Notes: generated by a model from the sequence alone, not told the origin. Positions 26,137 to 34,772 are shown, counted from the stretch's first letter. The stretch is 64,000 bases of DNA from UBA4582 sp013204195 (GCA_963925735.1 CAWUUH010000003.1:1-64000); one strand, 5' to 3'. A program made the numbers and translations.

Positions 26137-26601
26137 ATGAGTCATTACCAGACACCAGACCAGCTGTCAGACCAGCAGTCAGACAGCCGGCATTATCAAC
26201 GATACTTACCCTCAGATTTACGTATCACCGTCGCTTGGCCAGGGCTCTCCGGCTGCCTGCGACCGGATCCAAAAGTCATCTGTCGACACTTCAGCGGCAC
26301 CGGGTTGCAGTTTGGCAGCACACAGGCTTTTGCCATCGGCGAAAAACTGATCCTCGATATCGATCTGGCGGACATTCACCTCACGGAACTAGCCGCAACT
26401 GTCATTAGCAGCTATCAGACCTCTGACGACCACTGGTCCACCGAAGCTAAGTTCTGCTTCATTAACAAGCGCATGCAAACCCCCGGAATCAGCTGCAACC
26501 TGCTTCAAATAGCGGCTTGGTTAGGCTCTGCGAAAAACCTTCGTAACGACCTTCGTAACGACCTTCGCAACGACCTTACTCACCAAGAACACAGCCTGTA
26601 G
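26137..26601 (+). CDS. PilZ-like domain protein with tandem-repeat ends
   Basis: A 154-residue protein whose middle (about residues 18-115) resembles a PilZ domain, the c-di-GMP receptor fold: RYLPSDLRITV, then HFSGTGLQFG in place of the usual DxSxxG motif, then GEKLILDIDL. The first Asp of the motif is His here and the Arg motif is incomplete, so c-di-GMP binding is uncertain. The DNA for both ends is made of 12-bp tandem units, giving TPDQLSDQQSDS at the N-terminus and LRND repeated three times at the C-terminus. No strong Shine-Dalgarno precedes the ATG. It is a single-gene unit, convergent with the SDR gene. Confidence 0.6.
   Translation: MSHYQTPDQLSDQQSDSRHYQRYLPSDLRITVAWPGLSGCLRPDPKVICRHFSGTGLQFGSTQAFAIGEKLILDIDLADIHLTELAATVISSYQTSDDHWSTEAKFCFINKRMQTPGISCNLLQIAAWLGSAKNLRNDLRNDLRNDLTHQEHSL
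26149..26184 (+). repeat. Degenerate 12-bp tandem repeat in the 5' end of the PilZ-like gene
   Basis: Three consecutive 12-bp units: CAGACACCAGAC, CAGCTGTCAGAC and CAGCAGTCAGAC. The period is a multiple of three, so the reading frame is kept. The units encode an Asp/Gln/Ser-rich N-terminus. Confidence 0.7.
26539..26574 (+). repeat. 12-bp tandem repeat in the 3' end of the PilZ-like gene
   Basis: CTTCGTAACGAC twice, then CTTCGCAACGAC: three 12-bp units, two of them identical. They encode Leu-Arg-Asn-Asp three times, close to the C-terminus. Near identity suggests recent expansion. Confidence 0.9.
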
Positions 26602-26605
26602 ACCA

Positions 26606-27391
26606 CTAGACGGCGGTATAACCGCCGTCTATAACCAGCTCGCTACCGGTGATAAATGCCGAATCATCAGAGGCCAGAAATAATATGCCCTTGGCAATGT
26701 CGTCGGCGACCCCAAGACGACCGATAGGATGGCGTTCTGTCAACATCGCGCGCAGCCCTTCTTCGGTCATATTGTCCTCATCCATGTGGTTCACTAAGTC
26801 CCTAACCAAGGGTGTCCAAATAAACCCAGGATGAACCGAATTCACCCGGATGTTATAGCCCATGTTGCCGCAATAGACCGCCACCGACTTAGACAACAGG
26901 CGCACACCGCCTTTTGAGGCGTTATAGGCCGCGCTGGCCCCACCCACCATGCCCATGACCGACGACAGGTTAATGATGGAGCCGCCACCGGAATCCTTCA
27001 TCAACAATACGGCTTTTTGAGTACCCAAGAAAACGGCATCGAGATTGATATTCATCACTTCACGCCAGGACGCCAGCGTCGCTTGCTCAAAGTCCGGCAA
27101 GCCCGCACCGCTGACGCCGGCATTATTCACTAATATATGCAGCCCGCCATACTCAGCCAGCGTCGCCTCGCAGACTCTTGTCCAGGCGGCTTCACTGGTC
27201 ACATCATGCTGAACGCAGATCGCCTCACCGCCCTGATCCTTGATGGTCTCAACGGTTTCTTCGGCGGTCACCAAGTTGATGTCTGTCACCACAACTCGGG
27301 CTCCTGCTGCAGCCAACAATAAGGCTGAAGCCTCGCCAATCCCACTGCCGCCACCAGTGACAATCGCAACTTTATTTTCAACTAGATTCAA
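26606..27391 (-). CDS. Short-chain dehydrogenase/reductase (SDR)
   Basis: A 261-residue classical SDR, an NAD(P)(H)-dependent oxidoreductase. It has TGGGSGIGEA (cofactor glycine motif), DVTSEAAW, NNAGVSG, and a catalytic triad of Ser (INLSSVMG), Tyr and Lys (YNASKGG). The Asp at VVTDIN after beta-2 favours NAD. The C-terminus GSELVIDGGYTAV is typical. The start is TTG with AAGGAG 7 nt upstream. Members resemble steroid or cyclohexanol-type dehydrogenases, and the substrate is not visible. It is a single gene between convergent PilZ and divergent nrdJ. Confidence 0.9.
   Translation of the reverse strand: MNLVENKVAIVTGGGSGIGEASALLLAAAGARVVVTDINLVTAEETVETIKDQGGEAICVQHDVTSEAAWTRVCEATLAEYGGLHILVNNAGVSGAGLPDFEQATLASWREVMNINLDAVFLGTQKAVLLMKDSGGGSIINLSSVMGMVGGASAAYNASKGGVRLLSKSVAVYCGNMGYNIRVNSVHPGFIWTPLVRDLVNHMDEDNMTEEGLRAMLTERHPIGRLGVADDIAKGILFLASDDSAFITGSELVIDGGYTAV
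26607..26631. terminator. Hairpin at a convergent junction, overlapping the SDR stop
   Basis: An 11-bp perfect stem (TAGACGGCGGT and its complement) with a 3-nt ATA loop, covering the SDR stop codon and last codons. There is no T-run after either arm. It separates the PilZ-like and SDR genes, whose stops are only 5 bp apart. Confidence 0.55.
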
Positions 27392-27595
27392 TCTAAAACT
27401 CCTTATTTGGCTTATTAATCGGCAAACTTAGCATCGCAGTGTATCCCATAAACCTGAGATATTAACCGTTCCTCCCGTGTAAATGGCCTGCCACTCGCCG
27501 ATCGCGCTAAAGGCGCTGAATCAGGCGATTATGCCTGCGCAATACTTGAGTGAAGAAACAGCATCATTATTCACTTCCTTGCCTGTCAAAAATTA

Positions 27596-27643
27596 AAGCT
27601 ACATGTTGTGTTTGAAAAATCATTGGGGCACAATATGTGGGTA
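27596..27643 (+). promoter_or_regulatory. Pair of NrdR boxes upstream of nrdJa
   Basis: Two 16-bp sites at 27596-27611 and 27628-27643 fit the palindromic NrdR consensus (ACAC-W-ATATAT-W-GTGT) at about 12 and 10 of 16 positions. The best parts are ACATGTTGTGT in the first and CACAATATGT in the second. Their starts are 32 bp apart, the three-turn spacing known for NrdR, the repressor of ribonucleotide reductase genes. TTGAAA at 27612-27617 lies between them and may be a -35. Sites lie about 375 bp before nrdJa, which implies a long leader. Confidence 0.65.
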
Positions 27644-27831
27644 TTGTCCGGTCAACGTCGATTCTACCGGGAACTGTTTAGAGATTAGGCAGTTGCTGAC
27701 TAAAACGGAACAGGTGCTGCCTTGAAACGTTTTAGAGATCTACACGAGACTAACCAGTGCCAACTTATGCAGCGCCTTACGTATCACTAGGGCGCACTGA
27801 GATAAGCAAGCTAAAAAAAGCGCGAGGATCT

Positions 27832-27936
27832 ATGAACCGACCGATCAAAGCATACAGTGACCAAAGCAAGCCTGTGCGAGATTCGATAACAATAAGTAGA
27901 CCGAAGCCGCGGACGCTGAAACATAGCGGCCAATAA
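27832..27936 (+). CDS. Possible small leader ORF upstream of nrdJa
   Basis: A 34-codon frame starting ATG with GAGG 4 nt upstream. It encodes a Lys/Arg/Pro-rich peptide (starting MNRPIKAYSD) and ends 9 bp before a 9-bp hairpin. It could be a leader peptide or chance; there is no homology that I recognise. Confidence 0.2.
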   Translation: MNRPIKAYSDQSKPVRDSITISRPKPRTLKHSGQ

Positions 27937-27944
27937 GAGACCAG

Positions 27945-27968
27945 CGCAGCCAGCAGATCCTGGCTGCG
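27945..27968 (+). promoter_or_regulatory. Strong hairpin in the nrdJa leader
   Basis: CGCAGCCAG and CTGGCTGCG make a perfect 9-bp stem around a 6-nt loop, 48 bp before the nrdJa ATG. There is no T-run after it, so it is not a plain terminator. It may shape translation or mRNA stability. Confidence 0.45.
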
Positions 27969-28016
27969 ACAACACCAAAAATTATTCTTCTGAAGTGTCA
28001 AACTAATAGGACTAGC

Positions 28017-30179
28017 ATGGAATCCACCGCAACCAAAGCAGACCTCAAAGCCATCTCAAAAACGATTTCCGAAATCAAATTCCAAGATACTTCCATCGAC
28101 ATCTGGGAGAATAAATATTGCTTGAAAACCAAGCAAGGCGTAGCCCTCGATGTCACTATGGACGATACCTACAAACGGGTAGCGAAAGCCCTGTCTGAAG
28201 TCGAAGACGAGTCGCTGCGAAAACACTGGCAAACCAAATTTCTGTGGGCACTACGCCACGGCGCTATTCCAGCGGGTCGAATCACCTCAAATGCTGGCGC
28301 CAACGAACATAAACCCGCGACCTCAACCATCAACTGCACGGTATCCGGCACCATCATCGACTCGATGGAAGATATCCTCGAGAAAAACCTCGAGGCGGGC
28401 CTAACCCTCAAAGCCGGTTGCGGCATTGGCTATGAATTTTCGACCTTACGACCCAAGGGTGCCTATGTCTCTGGCGCGGGGGCCTACACCTCGGGGCCCT
28501 TGTCGTTTATGGACATCTACGACAAGACTTGCTTTACCGTCTCCTCAGCCGGCGGTCGCCGTGGCGCCCAGATGGCCACTTTCGATATCGGTCATCCCGA
28601 TGTCACCGAGTTCATTCGCGCGAAACGTGAAGATGGCCGATTACGTCAGTTCAACCTGTCGCTGTTGATCACTCAAGAGTTTATGGAAGCCGTCAAACAC
28701 GATGCAGACTGGCCCCTGTCATTCCCCATGAATATAGAAGAAGTTACCGCCGATGGCATAGACTTGAACGACTCGAGCCAAGTGTTGTGGCGCGAATTCC
28801 CGGTCAAAGATCGGTATGTCACGAACGATGCTGGGCTTGTTGCCTGTCGGATCACCAAGACCATCAAAGCCCAACGTCTTTGGGATATGATCATGGCCTC
28901 CACCTACGACTTTGCTGAACCAGGCTTCATCCTGATTGACAAGGTTAATGAAATGAACAATAACTGGTTTTGCGAAAATATCCGCGCGACCAACCCGTGC
29001 GGCGAGCAACCACTGCCACCCTACGGCAGCTGCTTGTTGGGCTCGGTTAATCTGTGTCGTTTCGTTCGCTCGCCGTTCACTCCAGAGGCGCACTTCGACT
29101 GGGATGAGTTCAGACAGACCGTCGCTATCTTCACTCGCATGCTCGATAACGTGGTCGAGATCAATGGCCTACCACTCGAACAGCAACGCATTGAAATCAT
29201 CCGTAAACGCCGCCATGGCATGGGATACCTGGGCCTAGGCTCAACCATCACCATGATGTGCATGGAGTATGGCGACACGGGTTCTGTTGCGTTCACGGAA
29301 CAAGTGACCCGAGAACTGGCAATGGTAGGCTGGGAAACTGGGCTCGAACTGGCCCGTGAAAAAGGCCCAGCACCGATCATGGACGAGGACTTCGAGGTCA
29401 CGGGCGAGATGCTCTACAAACGGCCAGAGATGACCGCCGACGGCTACAAGGTTGGCGATAGTGTTAAGGGTAAAGTACTGCACGCTAAATACAGCCGTTA
29501 TATGCAAAAAATCGGCGGCGAAAACCCCGAACTGATCGAGCAACTGGCGGAAGTGGGCTGTCGTTTCACCCACCACAGCTCTATTGCACCGACGGGTACG
29601 ATCTCGCTATCGCTAGCGAATAATGCGAGCAATGGCATCGAGCCCAGCTTTGCGCATCACTATGCCCGCAATGTGATTCGCGAAGGCAAGAAGTCGAAGG
29701 AAAAAGTCGACGTTTACTCATTTGAATTACTCGCCTACCGCGCGATGGTGAACCCCATTGCTGCGCCCTATACGGATGACGAGGCTGCCAGACTGCCCGA
29801 GTACTTCAAAACCGCGGACGACATCAAGCCGATTCACCACGTTGATATTCAGGCGGCAGCACAGCGTTGGATTGACTCTTCCATTTCGAAGACCGCGAAC
29901 GTCCCCACAGATTATCCTTACGAGGACTTCAAGCATATTTATCTGTATGCCTATGAGCAGGGACTGAAAGGCTGCACGACCTTCCGTTTTAATCCGGAAG
30001 CCTTCCAGGGCGTGTTGGTCAAAGACTCGGACTTGGAAAATACGATCTACCGCTTCACCCTCGACGACGGCACTATCGTTGAGGCCAAGGGCAATGATGA
30101 TATTGAATACGATGGCGAATTACATTCTGCCGCTAATCTTTTTGACGCCTTGAAAGAAGGCTATTACGGCAAGTTCTAG
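28017..30179 (+). CDS. nrdJa: Class II (adenosylcobalamin-dependent) ribonucleotide reductase, large subunit
   Basis: A 720-residue oxygen-independent reductase converting ribonucleotides to deoxyribonucleotides with an adenosylcobalamin radical. It carries the RNR barrel: GRITSNAGANEH and the TINCTVSGT cysteine near the N-terminal third, GCGIGYEFS, AGGRRGAQMATFD, then the NPCGEQPLPPYGSC finger-loop with the radical cysteine, and PTGTISLSLANNASNGIEPSF. The length and the presence of a separate small downstream gene match the split NrdJa/NrdJb form of Pseudomonas. The ATG has AGG 6 nt upstream. NrdR boxes lie upstream. The gene is clearly an operon with nrdJb and thyA. Confidence 0.95.
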   Translation: MESTATKADLKAISKTISEIKFQDTSIDIWENKYCLKTKQGVALDVTMDDTYKRVAKALSEVEDESLRKHWQTKFLWALRHGAIPAGRITSNAGANEHKPATSTINCTVSGTIIDSMEDILEKNLEAGLTLKAGCGIGYEFSTLRPKGAYVSGAGAYTSGPLSFMDIYDKTCFTVSSAGGRRGAQMATFDIGHPDVTEFIRAKREDGRLRQFNLSLLITQEFMEAVKHDADWPLSFPMNIEEVTADGIDLNDSSQVLWREFPVKDRYVTNDAGLVACRITKTIKAQRLWDMIMASTYDFAEPGFILIDKVNEMNNNWFCENIRATNPCGEQPLPPYGSCLLGSVNLCRFVRSPFTPEAHFDWDEFRQTVAIFTRMLDNVVEINGLPLEQQRIEIIRKRRHGMGYLGLGSTITMMCMEYGDTGSVAFTEQVTRELAMVGWETGLELAREKGPAPIMDEDFEVTGEMLYKRPEMTADGYKVGDSVKGKVLHAKYSRYMQKIGGENPELIEQLAEVGCRFTHHSSIAPTGTISLSLANNASNGIEPSFAHHYARNVIREGKKSKEKVDVYSFELLAYRAMVNPIAAPYTDDEAARLPEYFKTADDIKPIHHVDIQAAAQRWIDSSISKTANVPTDYPYEDFKHIYLYAYEQGLKGCTTFRFNPEAFQGVLVKDSDLENTIYRFTLDDGTIVEAKGNDDIEYDGELHSAANLFDALKEGYYGKF

Positions 30180-30205
30180 CCGTCCCAAATTATCAGGAAT
30201 TCGCT

Positions 30206-30886
30206 ATGGTTATACAAATTAACAACAAGATCGTCGAATACAGCATAAAGAAAGCTGAACCTGTCGTGGCCGTGAAAGCGACAAAAGATGTGATGCACGA
30301 AGAGATTCAGCGCCCCGACGAGCTCAAAGGCTACACCTATAAAATCAAGACGCCCTTATCGGACCATGCGCTGTATATCACGGTGAACAACATCGTCCTG
30401 AATTCAGGCACTGAGCACGAACAAGAATATCCTTTTGAGATCTTCATTAACTCCAAGAATATGGAACATTTTCAATGGGTTCTGGCGCTCACCCGGGTCA
30501 TCTCCGCGGTCTTCCGCAAGGGTGGCGACGCCATCTTTATGGTGGATGAGCTCAAGCAAGTGTTTGACCCCCAAGGTGGCTACTTCAAGAAAGGTGGCCG
30601 TTTTATGCCCTCTCTCGTCGCTGAGATCGGTGAAGTGCTCGAGACGCACATGAAAAAATGTGGATTAATCAAAGATGAGGAGTTGAGCGACACGCACAAA
30701 GCCCTGCTCGTTGAGAAACGTGCGGCATTGGAGAGCGCTAACGCAAAGAGCGAGGCCACTGAGGACGAAGACGGCACTGGCTACCCACCCGGCGCGCAAT
30801 TGTGCAAAAAGTGCAACACGCAGGCCATGGTGCTACTGGATGGTTGTATGACCTGCCTGTCATGCGGCGATAGCAAGTGTGGCTAG
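30206..30886 (+). CDS. nrdJb: Class II ribonucleotide reductase, small C-terminal subunit
   Basis: A 226-residue companion of NrdJa that carries what is the C-terminal part of single-chain NrdJ proteins. The last 30 residues hold a CxxC-type cluster (CKKCNTQ, then CMTCLSCGDSKCG) that fits the redox-active tail which re-reduces the active-site disulfide, or a zinc site. The middle part (RVISAVFRKGGDAIFMVDEL, then GGRFMPSLVAEIGEVLETH) matches the family domain. CAGGAA lies before the ATG, and the gene is 26 bp downstream of nrdJa. Both subunits are needed for activity in the known split systems. Confidence 0.93.
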   Translation: MVIQINNKIVEYSIKKAEPVVAVKATKDVMHEEIQRPDELKGYTYKIKTPLSDHALYITVNNIVLNSGTEHEQEYPFEIFINSKNMEHFQWVLALTRVISAVFRKGGDAIFMVDELKQVFDPQGGYFKKGGRFMPSLVAEIGEVLETHMKKCGLIKDEELSDTHKALLVEKRAALESANAKSEATEDEDGTGYPPGAQLCKKCNTQAMVLLDGCMTCLSCGDSKCG

Positions 30887-30938
30887 CTGAACGATTAACT
30901 CAAATCCAAAAGAATGACCCAAGCCTGTTAGTGAGACC

Positions 30939-31793
30939 ATGAAGACCTACCTCGACCAACTGCAACAGATACTAGACACTGGCATCAAACGCGGTGATCG
31001 CACCGGCGTCGGCACCCTGTCGAATTTTGGCCTACAAGGCAGATACCATCTGCCTTCGGGCTTTCCAGCGGTGACCACCAAAAAGCTGGTGTGGAAGTCC
31101 ATGGTCTCTGAGCTACTCTGGTTCATCAGCGGTTCGGGCAACATTAATGATCTAAAGCACATTTACCCCCACAACAAACTCTGGGATCTCAATTATGCGG
31201 ATTACCTCAAGCGTCACGGCGTATCTGGCATCACTGACGCCGCTGCTGATGGCGACATGGGCCGGGTGTACGGTCAGCAATGGCGACACTGGCGAACGAG
31301 TGACGGGCGCCAAGTTGATCAACTCCAGGAAGCCATCGAACTAATCCGCCATAATCCAGACTCAAGGCGCATCATCGTTAACGCCTGGAACCCTGGAGAA
31401 GCTAACCCTGAGGACGTTGCACTGCCACCGTGCCACGCGTTCTTTCAATTTTATGTGGCCGATGGCAAGCTCTCGCTACTGATGTATCAGCGCTCGGCAG
31501 ATATGTTCCTGGGTGTACCCTTAAATATCGCCAGTTATTCACTACTTCTGCACATGGTCGCGAAGATCACCGGATTACAGGCCTGGGACTTTATCCATAC
31601 TATCGCCGACGGCCATATCTATTTAGATGCAATACCACAGTGTCGTCAACAACTGGCGCGGGAACCCTTCCCTTTGCCCAGCCTTGAAATCGCAGATCGT
31701 GGTCAAACCAATATTGACGACTTCTTGATGTCTGACTTCCAGCTGAAGGACTACCAATGTCATGCGGCAATCCAGGCAAAAATGGCCGTTTAG
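30939..31793 (+). CDS. thyA: Thymidylate synthase
   Basis: A 284-residue ThyA, making dTMP from dUMP with methylenetetrahydrofolate. It has RTGVGTLSNFG (phosphate-binding Arg), GRVYGQQWRHW, the catalytic Cys165 in LPPCHAFFQF, QRSADMFLGVPLNIASY and the HIYLDAIPQC block. At 284 residues it is slightly longer than E. coli ThyA (264), because of an insert around residues 85-105. It lies 52 bp after nrdJb, so one operon supplies both dNTPs and dTMP. folA is not adjacent. Confidence 0.95.
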   Translation: MKTYLDQLQQILDTGIKRGDRTGVGTLSNFGLQGRYHLPSGFPAVTTKKLVWKSMVSELLWFISGSGNINDLKHIYPHNKLWDLNYADYLKRHGVSGITDAAADGDMGRVYGQQWRHWRTSDGRQVDQLQEAIELIRHNPDSRRIIVNAWNPGEANPEDVALPPCHAFFQFYVADGKLSLLMYQRSADMFLGVPLNIASYSLLLHMVAKITGLQAWDFIHTIADGHIYLDAIPQCRQQLAREPFPLPSLEIADRGQTNIDDFLMSDFQLKDYQCHAAIQAKMAV

Positions 31794-32039
31794 CCGTCTT
31801 ACGGTCGGCGACCATCTCGATCAACCCCACCGAAGACCCGTGCAGCCCCGGTGCAGCGACTCAGCGGCATACAACCTATGACAACCCGGGTCCAAGGTGG
31901 CAGCGCCCCGTTGTTCCCGCAGACTACACTCCACATCATCAAACTAAAACATCAAAGCGATAGTATGAATGGCCAATAGCGGTAGCTTAAGGACCCGCGT
32001 CACCGAGACTGAGCAACAACACCAGACACGAGATGAATC
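31794..32039. other. Intergenic region before the VIT1-like gene
   Basis: Some 246 bases after thyA with no gene I can support and no clear hairpin. It may hold the promoter of the transporter gene. I see no Fur-type box. Confidence 0.35.
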
Positions 32040-32780
32040 ATGGATGAATCAAACCTCGCGGTAGAACATCAATCAGATCAGATCAGCCTTCGCCTCGACC
32101 GAACCCACCAACGACGGCCAGTCTCTGACGCGGTTCTTGGGGGTATTGATGGCTGCGTGACAACCTTCGCTATCGTCTCCGGCTCTGTGGGGGCCGGCCT
32201 ACCCGGCTCAGTCGCGCTCATCTTGGGTATCGCGAATCTGATCGCAGACGGTTTTAGCATGGGGATCAGCAACTACGAAGCCGTTAAGGCCGACGTCGAC
32301 TACTACGATCATCTAAAGCAAATGGAACACCGCCACGTTGCACTGATCCCTGCCGGTGAGACCGAGGAGATTCGACAGATTTATGCCCGCAAGGGATTTT
32401 CCGGCGAGACACTCAAAGGCATTGTCGACACCGTTATCAATGACCGTGATCTTTGGGTAAAAACCATGCTTCAAGAAGAGCATGGTATGGCCGACCAATT
32501 ACGCTCGCCGATCAAGTCGGCCGTGATCACCTTTATCAGCTTTCTCTTGGCGGGGCTGGTGCCGCTGGCACCCTTCTTCTTCGCGCTGGCCCTCACCACG
32601 CAATTCTTCGCCAGCACCCTGCTGGCCGCGGCAGTATTCTTCAGTATTGGTATGGCCAAAAGTCGAGTAATCAATAAACCGCTGTTACGCTCTGGGCTAG
32701 GGACTCTCATCACTGGCGGCACCGCTGCTGGTCTGGCGTTCTTGACGGGCTACCTGCTGCGTGAAGCCTTTGGCTTATAA
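32040..32780 (+). CDS. VIT1/CCC1-family Fe2+/Mn2+ transporter
   Basis: A 246-residue membrane protein of the VIT1/CCC1 family, which exports or sequesters ferrous iron or manganese. The first TM pair carries GGIDGCVTTFAIVSGSVGAG and the family motif LIADGFSMGISNYEA. A hydrophilic metal-binding-type loop (about residues 80-155, rich in Glu and His) follows, then three more TM helices. In bacteria such proteins protect against iron overload. It follows thyA on the same strand, but the 246-bp gap suggests its own promoter. It is convergent with uup, stops only 5 bp apart. Confidence 0.9.
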   Translation: MDESNLAVEHQSDQISLRLDRTHQRRPVSDAVLGGIDGCVTTFAIVSGSVGAGLPGSVALILGIANLIADGFSMGISNYEAVKADVDYYDHLKQMEHRHVALIPAGETEEIRQIYARKGFSGETLKGIVDTVINDRDLWVKTMLQEEHGMADQLRSPIKSAVITFISFLLAGLVPLAPFFFALALTTQFFASTLLAAAVFFSIGMAKSRVINKPLLRSGLGTLITGGTAAGLAFLTGYLLREAFGL

Positions 32781-32785
32781 GCCGC

Positions 32786-34684
32786 CTAGTTCTGCTCCAG
32801 CGCTTCCCAACGGGCCATTAGACTGTCCATTTCGGCCTCTTTCTTGGCGACACCGGCGTATAGTAACTCTTGGTCCGCAGCGGTTGCTTGAAAGAAGGTT
32901 GGCGCCGCGATCTTTGCCTGTAGGCTTGCCATTTCGAGCTCGAGCTCATCGATCCTACCCGGGATCTGCGCGAGCTCGCGCTCCAGTTTTTTCAGCGCGG
33001 CCTTGGCTTTCTTGCGCTCGTCAAAACTCATCGACGAGTCCTCTACTACCACTTTAGCCGTCGGGTTGACCTTATCTGCCGCATTCGCCAACGCCGCGAA
33101 GCTACCGCCGCCTTGCAGCCAGTCATTGTAACCACCCACATATTCAGTCACTTTGCCTGCGCCTTCAAAGACCAACAGGCTTGAGATGACATTGTCGAGA
33201 AATGACCGATCGTGAGATACGATCAACACAGTCCCGGTGTAGTCCAGCAGCAACTCTTCAAGCAACTCGAGACTTTCAACATCCAGGTCATTGGTTGGCT
33301 CGTCAAGCACCAATAGATTGGTTGGCAAGGAAAACAGCCGAGCCAACAGTAAACGGTTCTGCTCACCACCGGACAAGGTTCTGATCGGGGCCCGCGCCTG
33401 CTCAGGGTTAAACATAAAGTTGGCCAAATAGCTAACCACATGCACGTCTCGCTCATTGATGGAAATGTATTCACGACCCTGAGCTATATAATCCTTAACG
33501 CTCTGCTCCGGGTTCAATTGACCACGAACCTGATCAAAATACGCGGGGGCGAGTTTTGTACCAGAGACCACTTCACCCGCATCGATCGCCAGGCCTTCAA
33601 GCAAAATCTTAATCAAGGTTGATTTGCCAGAGCCATTCGGACCCAACAAGCCGATTCTGTCACCACGTTGGATGACCAGGTCAAGATCCGTAATAATGGG
33701 CTTGCCATCATATGACTTAGAGACATTGACCAATTCTTTAACAATTTTCCCCGACGCCGACCCACTGTCTACAGCGAGCTTCAAGGTCCCTTGAGTCCGT
33801 CTTTTTTGTCGATCGAGACGTAGTTGCTCCAGCGCCCTGACCCGACCTTCATTGCGAGTTCGTCTGGCCTTGATTCCCTCTCGAATCCAAGCCTCTTCCT
33901 TCTTCAAATTGATATCAAACTTTTTATTATGAACCTGTTCGACCTCACGCTCGTGCTCTCGACGCTCGAGAAAGGTTTTGTAGTCACAGTCCCAGCGCAC
34001 TAGTTGTCCTCGATCAACCTCAACAATGGCCGTCGCAACTGATTGCATTAGCTCCCGGTCGTGAGTTACAAATACGATAGTGCCTTGAAACTCCAGCATC
34101 ACTTCCTGCAGCCATTCTATGGTTGGAATGTCCAGATGGTTAGTCGGCTCATCCAGCAACCAGACGTCTGGCTCGGTTACCAACGACTTGGCAATAGCCA
34201 CCCGTTTCAACCAACCACCAGAGAGGTTAATCAATTTTTCATCTGGCGGGAGTTTCATGCGCTGCAGTACTGACTCGACTCGATGGTGCAGTACCCAGCC
34301 ATCAATAGCTTCGATCTGGGTTTGCAACTGAGCCATCCGCTCTAGGGTATTATCGTCAAAGGTACCCAGCGATATTTGGGCATATTCCGTAAGAAGCTCA
34401 CCAGCCTCACTGAAGGCAGAGGCCACCGCGGCGAAAATCGTTGTATCATCACCGGCCGGCAGGTCCTGCTCAAGCGTTGAAAAACTTAAGGCTTTTTCCC
34501 GCCAAATATTGCCTTCATCTGCCAGTACTTCACCACATAGCAGTCTCATCAAGGTACTCTTGCCGCTACCGTTGCGGCCTGTCAGACAAACCCGCTCGCC
34601 TTTGGCGATATTGAATTCGACGTGATCAAGGATAGTGTCGGTGCCGAAATGGACACTGACATTTTTTAAACTGGCTATAGACAT
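32786..34684 (-). CDS. uup: ABC-F ATPase Uup
   Basis: A 632-residue cytosolic ABC-F protein with two ATPase domains and no TM helices. The first has GRNGSGKSTLM, LSGGWLKRVAIAKS and LLDEPTNHLD; the second has GPNGSGKSTLI, LSGGEQNRLLLARL and VLDEPTNDLD. A basic coiled-coil C-terminus (about residues 565-630) with KKAKAALKKLERELAQ is the Uup-type DNA- or ribosome-binding arm. ABC-F proteins act on ribosomes; Uup also affects transposon excision and branched DNA. The DUF1244 gene precedes it on the same strand by about 90 bp. Confidence 0.93.
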   Translation of the reverse strand: MSIASLKNVSVHFGTDTILDHVEFNIAKGERVCLTGRNGSGKSTLMRLLCGEVLADEGNIWREKALSFSTLEQDLPAGDDTTIFAAVASAFSEAGELLTEYAQISLGTFDDNTLERMAQLQTQIEAIDGWVLHHRVESVLQRMKLPPDEKLINLSGGWLKRVAIAKSLVTEPDVWLLDEPTNHLDIPTIEWLQEVMLEFQGTIVFVTHDRELMQSVATAIVEVDRGQLVRWDCDYKTFLERREHEREVEQVHNKKFDINLKKEEAWIREGIKARRTRNEGRVRALEQLRLDRQKRRTQGTLKLAVDSGSASGKIVKELVNVSKSYDGKPIITDLDLVIQRGDRIGLLGPNGSGKSTLIKILLEGLAIDAGEVVSGTKLAPAYFDQVRGQLNPEQSVKDYIAQGREYISINERDVHVVSYLANFMFNPEQARAPIRTLSGGEQNRLLLARLFSLPTNLLVLDEPTNDLDVESLELLEELLLDYTGTVLIVSHDRSFLDNVISSLLVFEGAGKVTEYVGGYNDWLQGGGSFAALANAADKVNPTAKVVVEDSSMSFDERKKAKAALKKLERELAQIPGRIDELELEMASLQAKIAAPTFFQATAADQELLYAGVAKKEAEMDSLMARWEALEQN

Positions 34685-34772
34685 AATAAACTCTGGTGAA
34701 GCGACTGAGGGTGAACGACCAAGACGGCGTTAGGCCTGGCTCTCTAAGATGGGGCCAAAAGACAGTTTTTCA

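Larger units (their letters stand above)
27644..28016 (+). other. Long untranslated leader of nrdJa with inverted repeats
   Basis: About 370 bases lie between the NrdR boxes and the nrdJa start. They hold an inverted repeat CTAAAACG (27700-27707) / CGTTTTAG (27728-27735), a possible small ORF (27832-27936) and a strong hairpin (27945-27968). I looked for the conserved cobalamin-riboswitch elements, since NrdJ needs adenosylcobalamin, and did not find them. Confidence 0.4.

Noticed and set aside
27777..28001. Minus-strand 74-residue frame in the nrdJa leader
   Set aside because: Hydrophobic and without family or ribosome site; it lies over the hairpin-rich leader and is most likely chance.
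27644..28016. Cobalamin riboswitch upstream of nrdJa
   Set aside because: Searched by eye for the B12 box and the CCACTG-type core; neither is present in a plausible arrangement. A covariance search would settle it.
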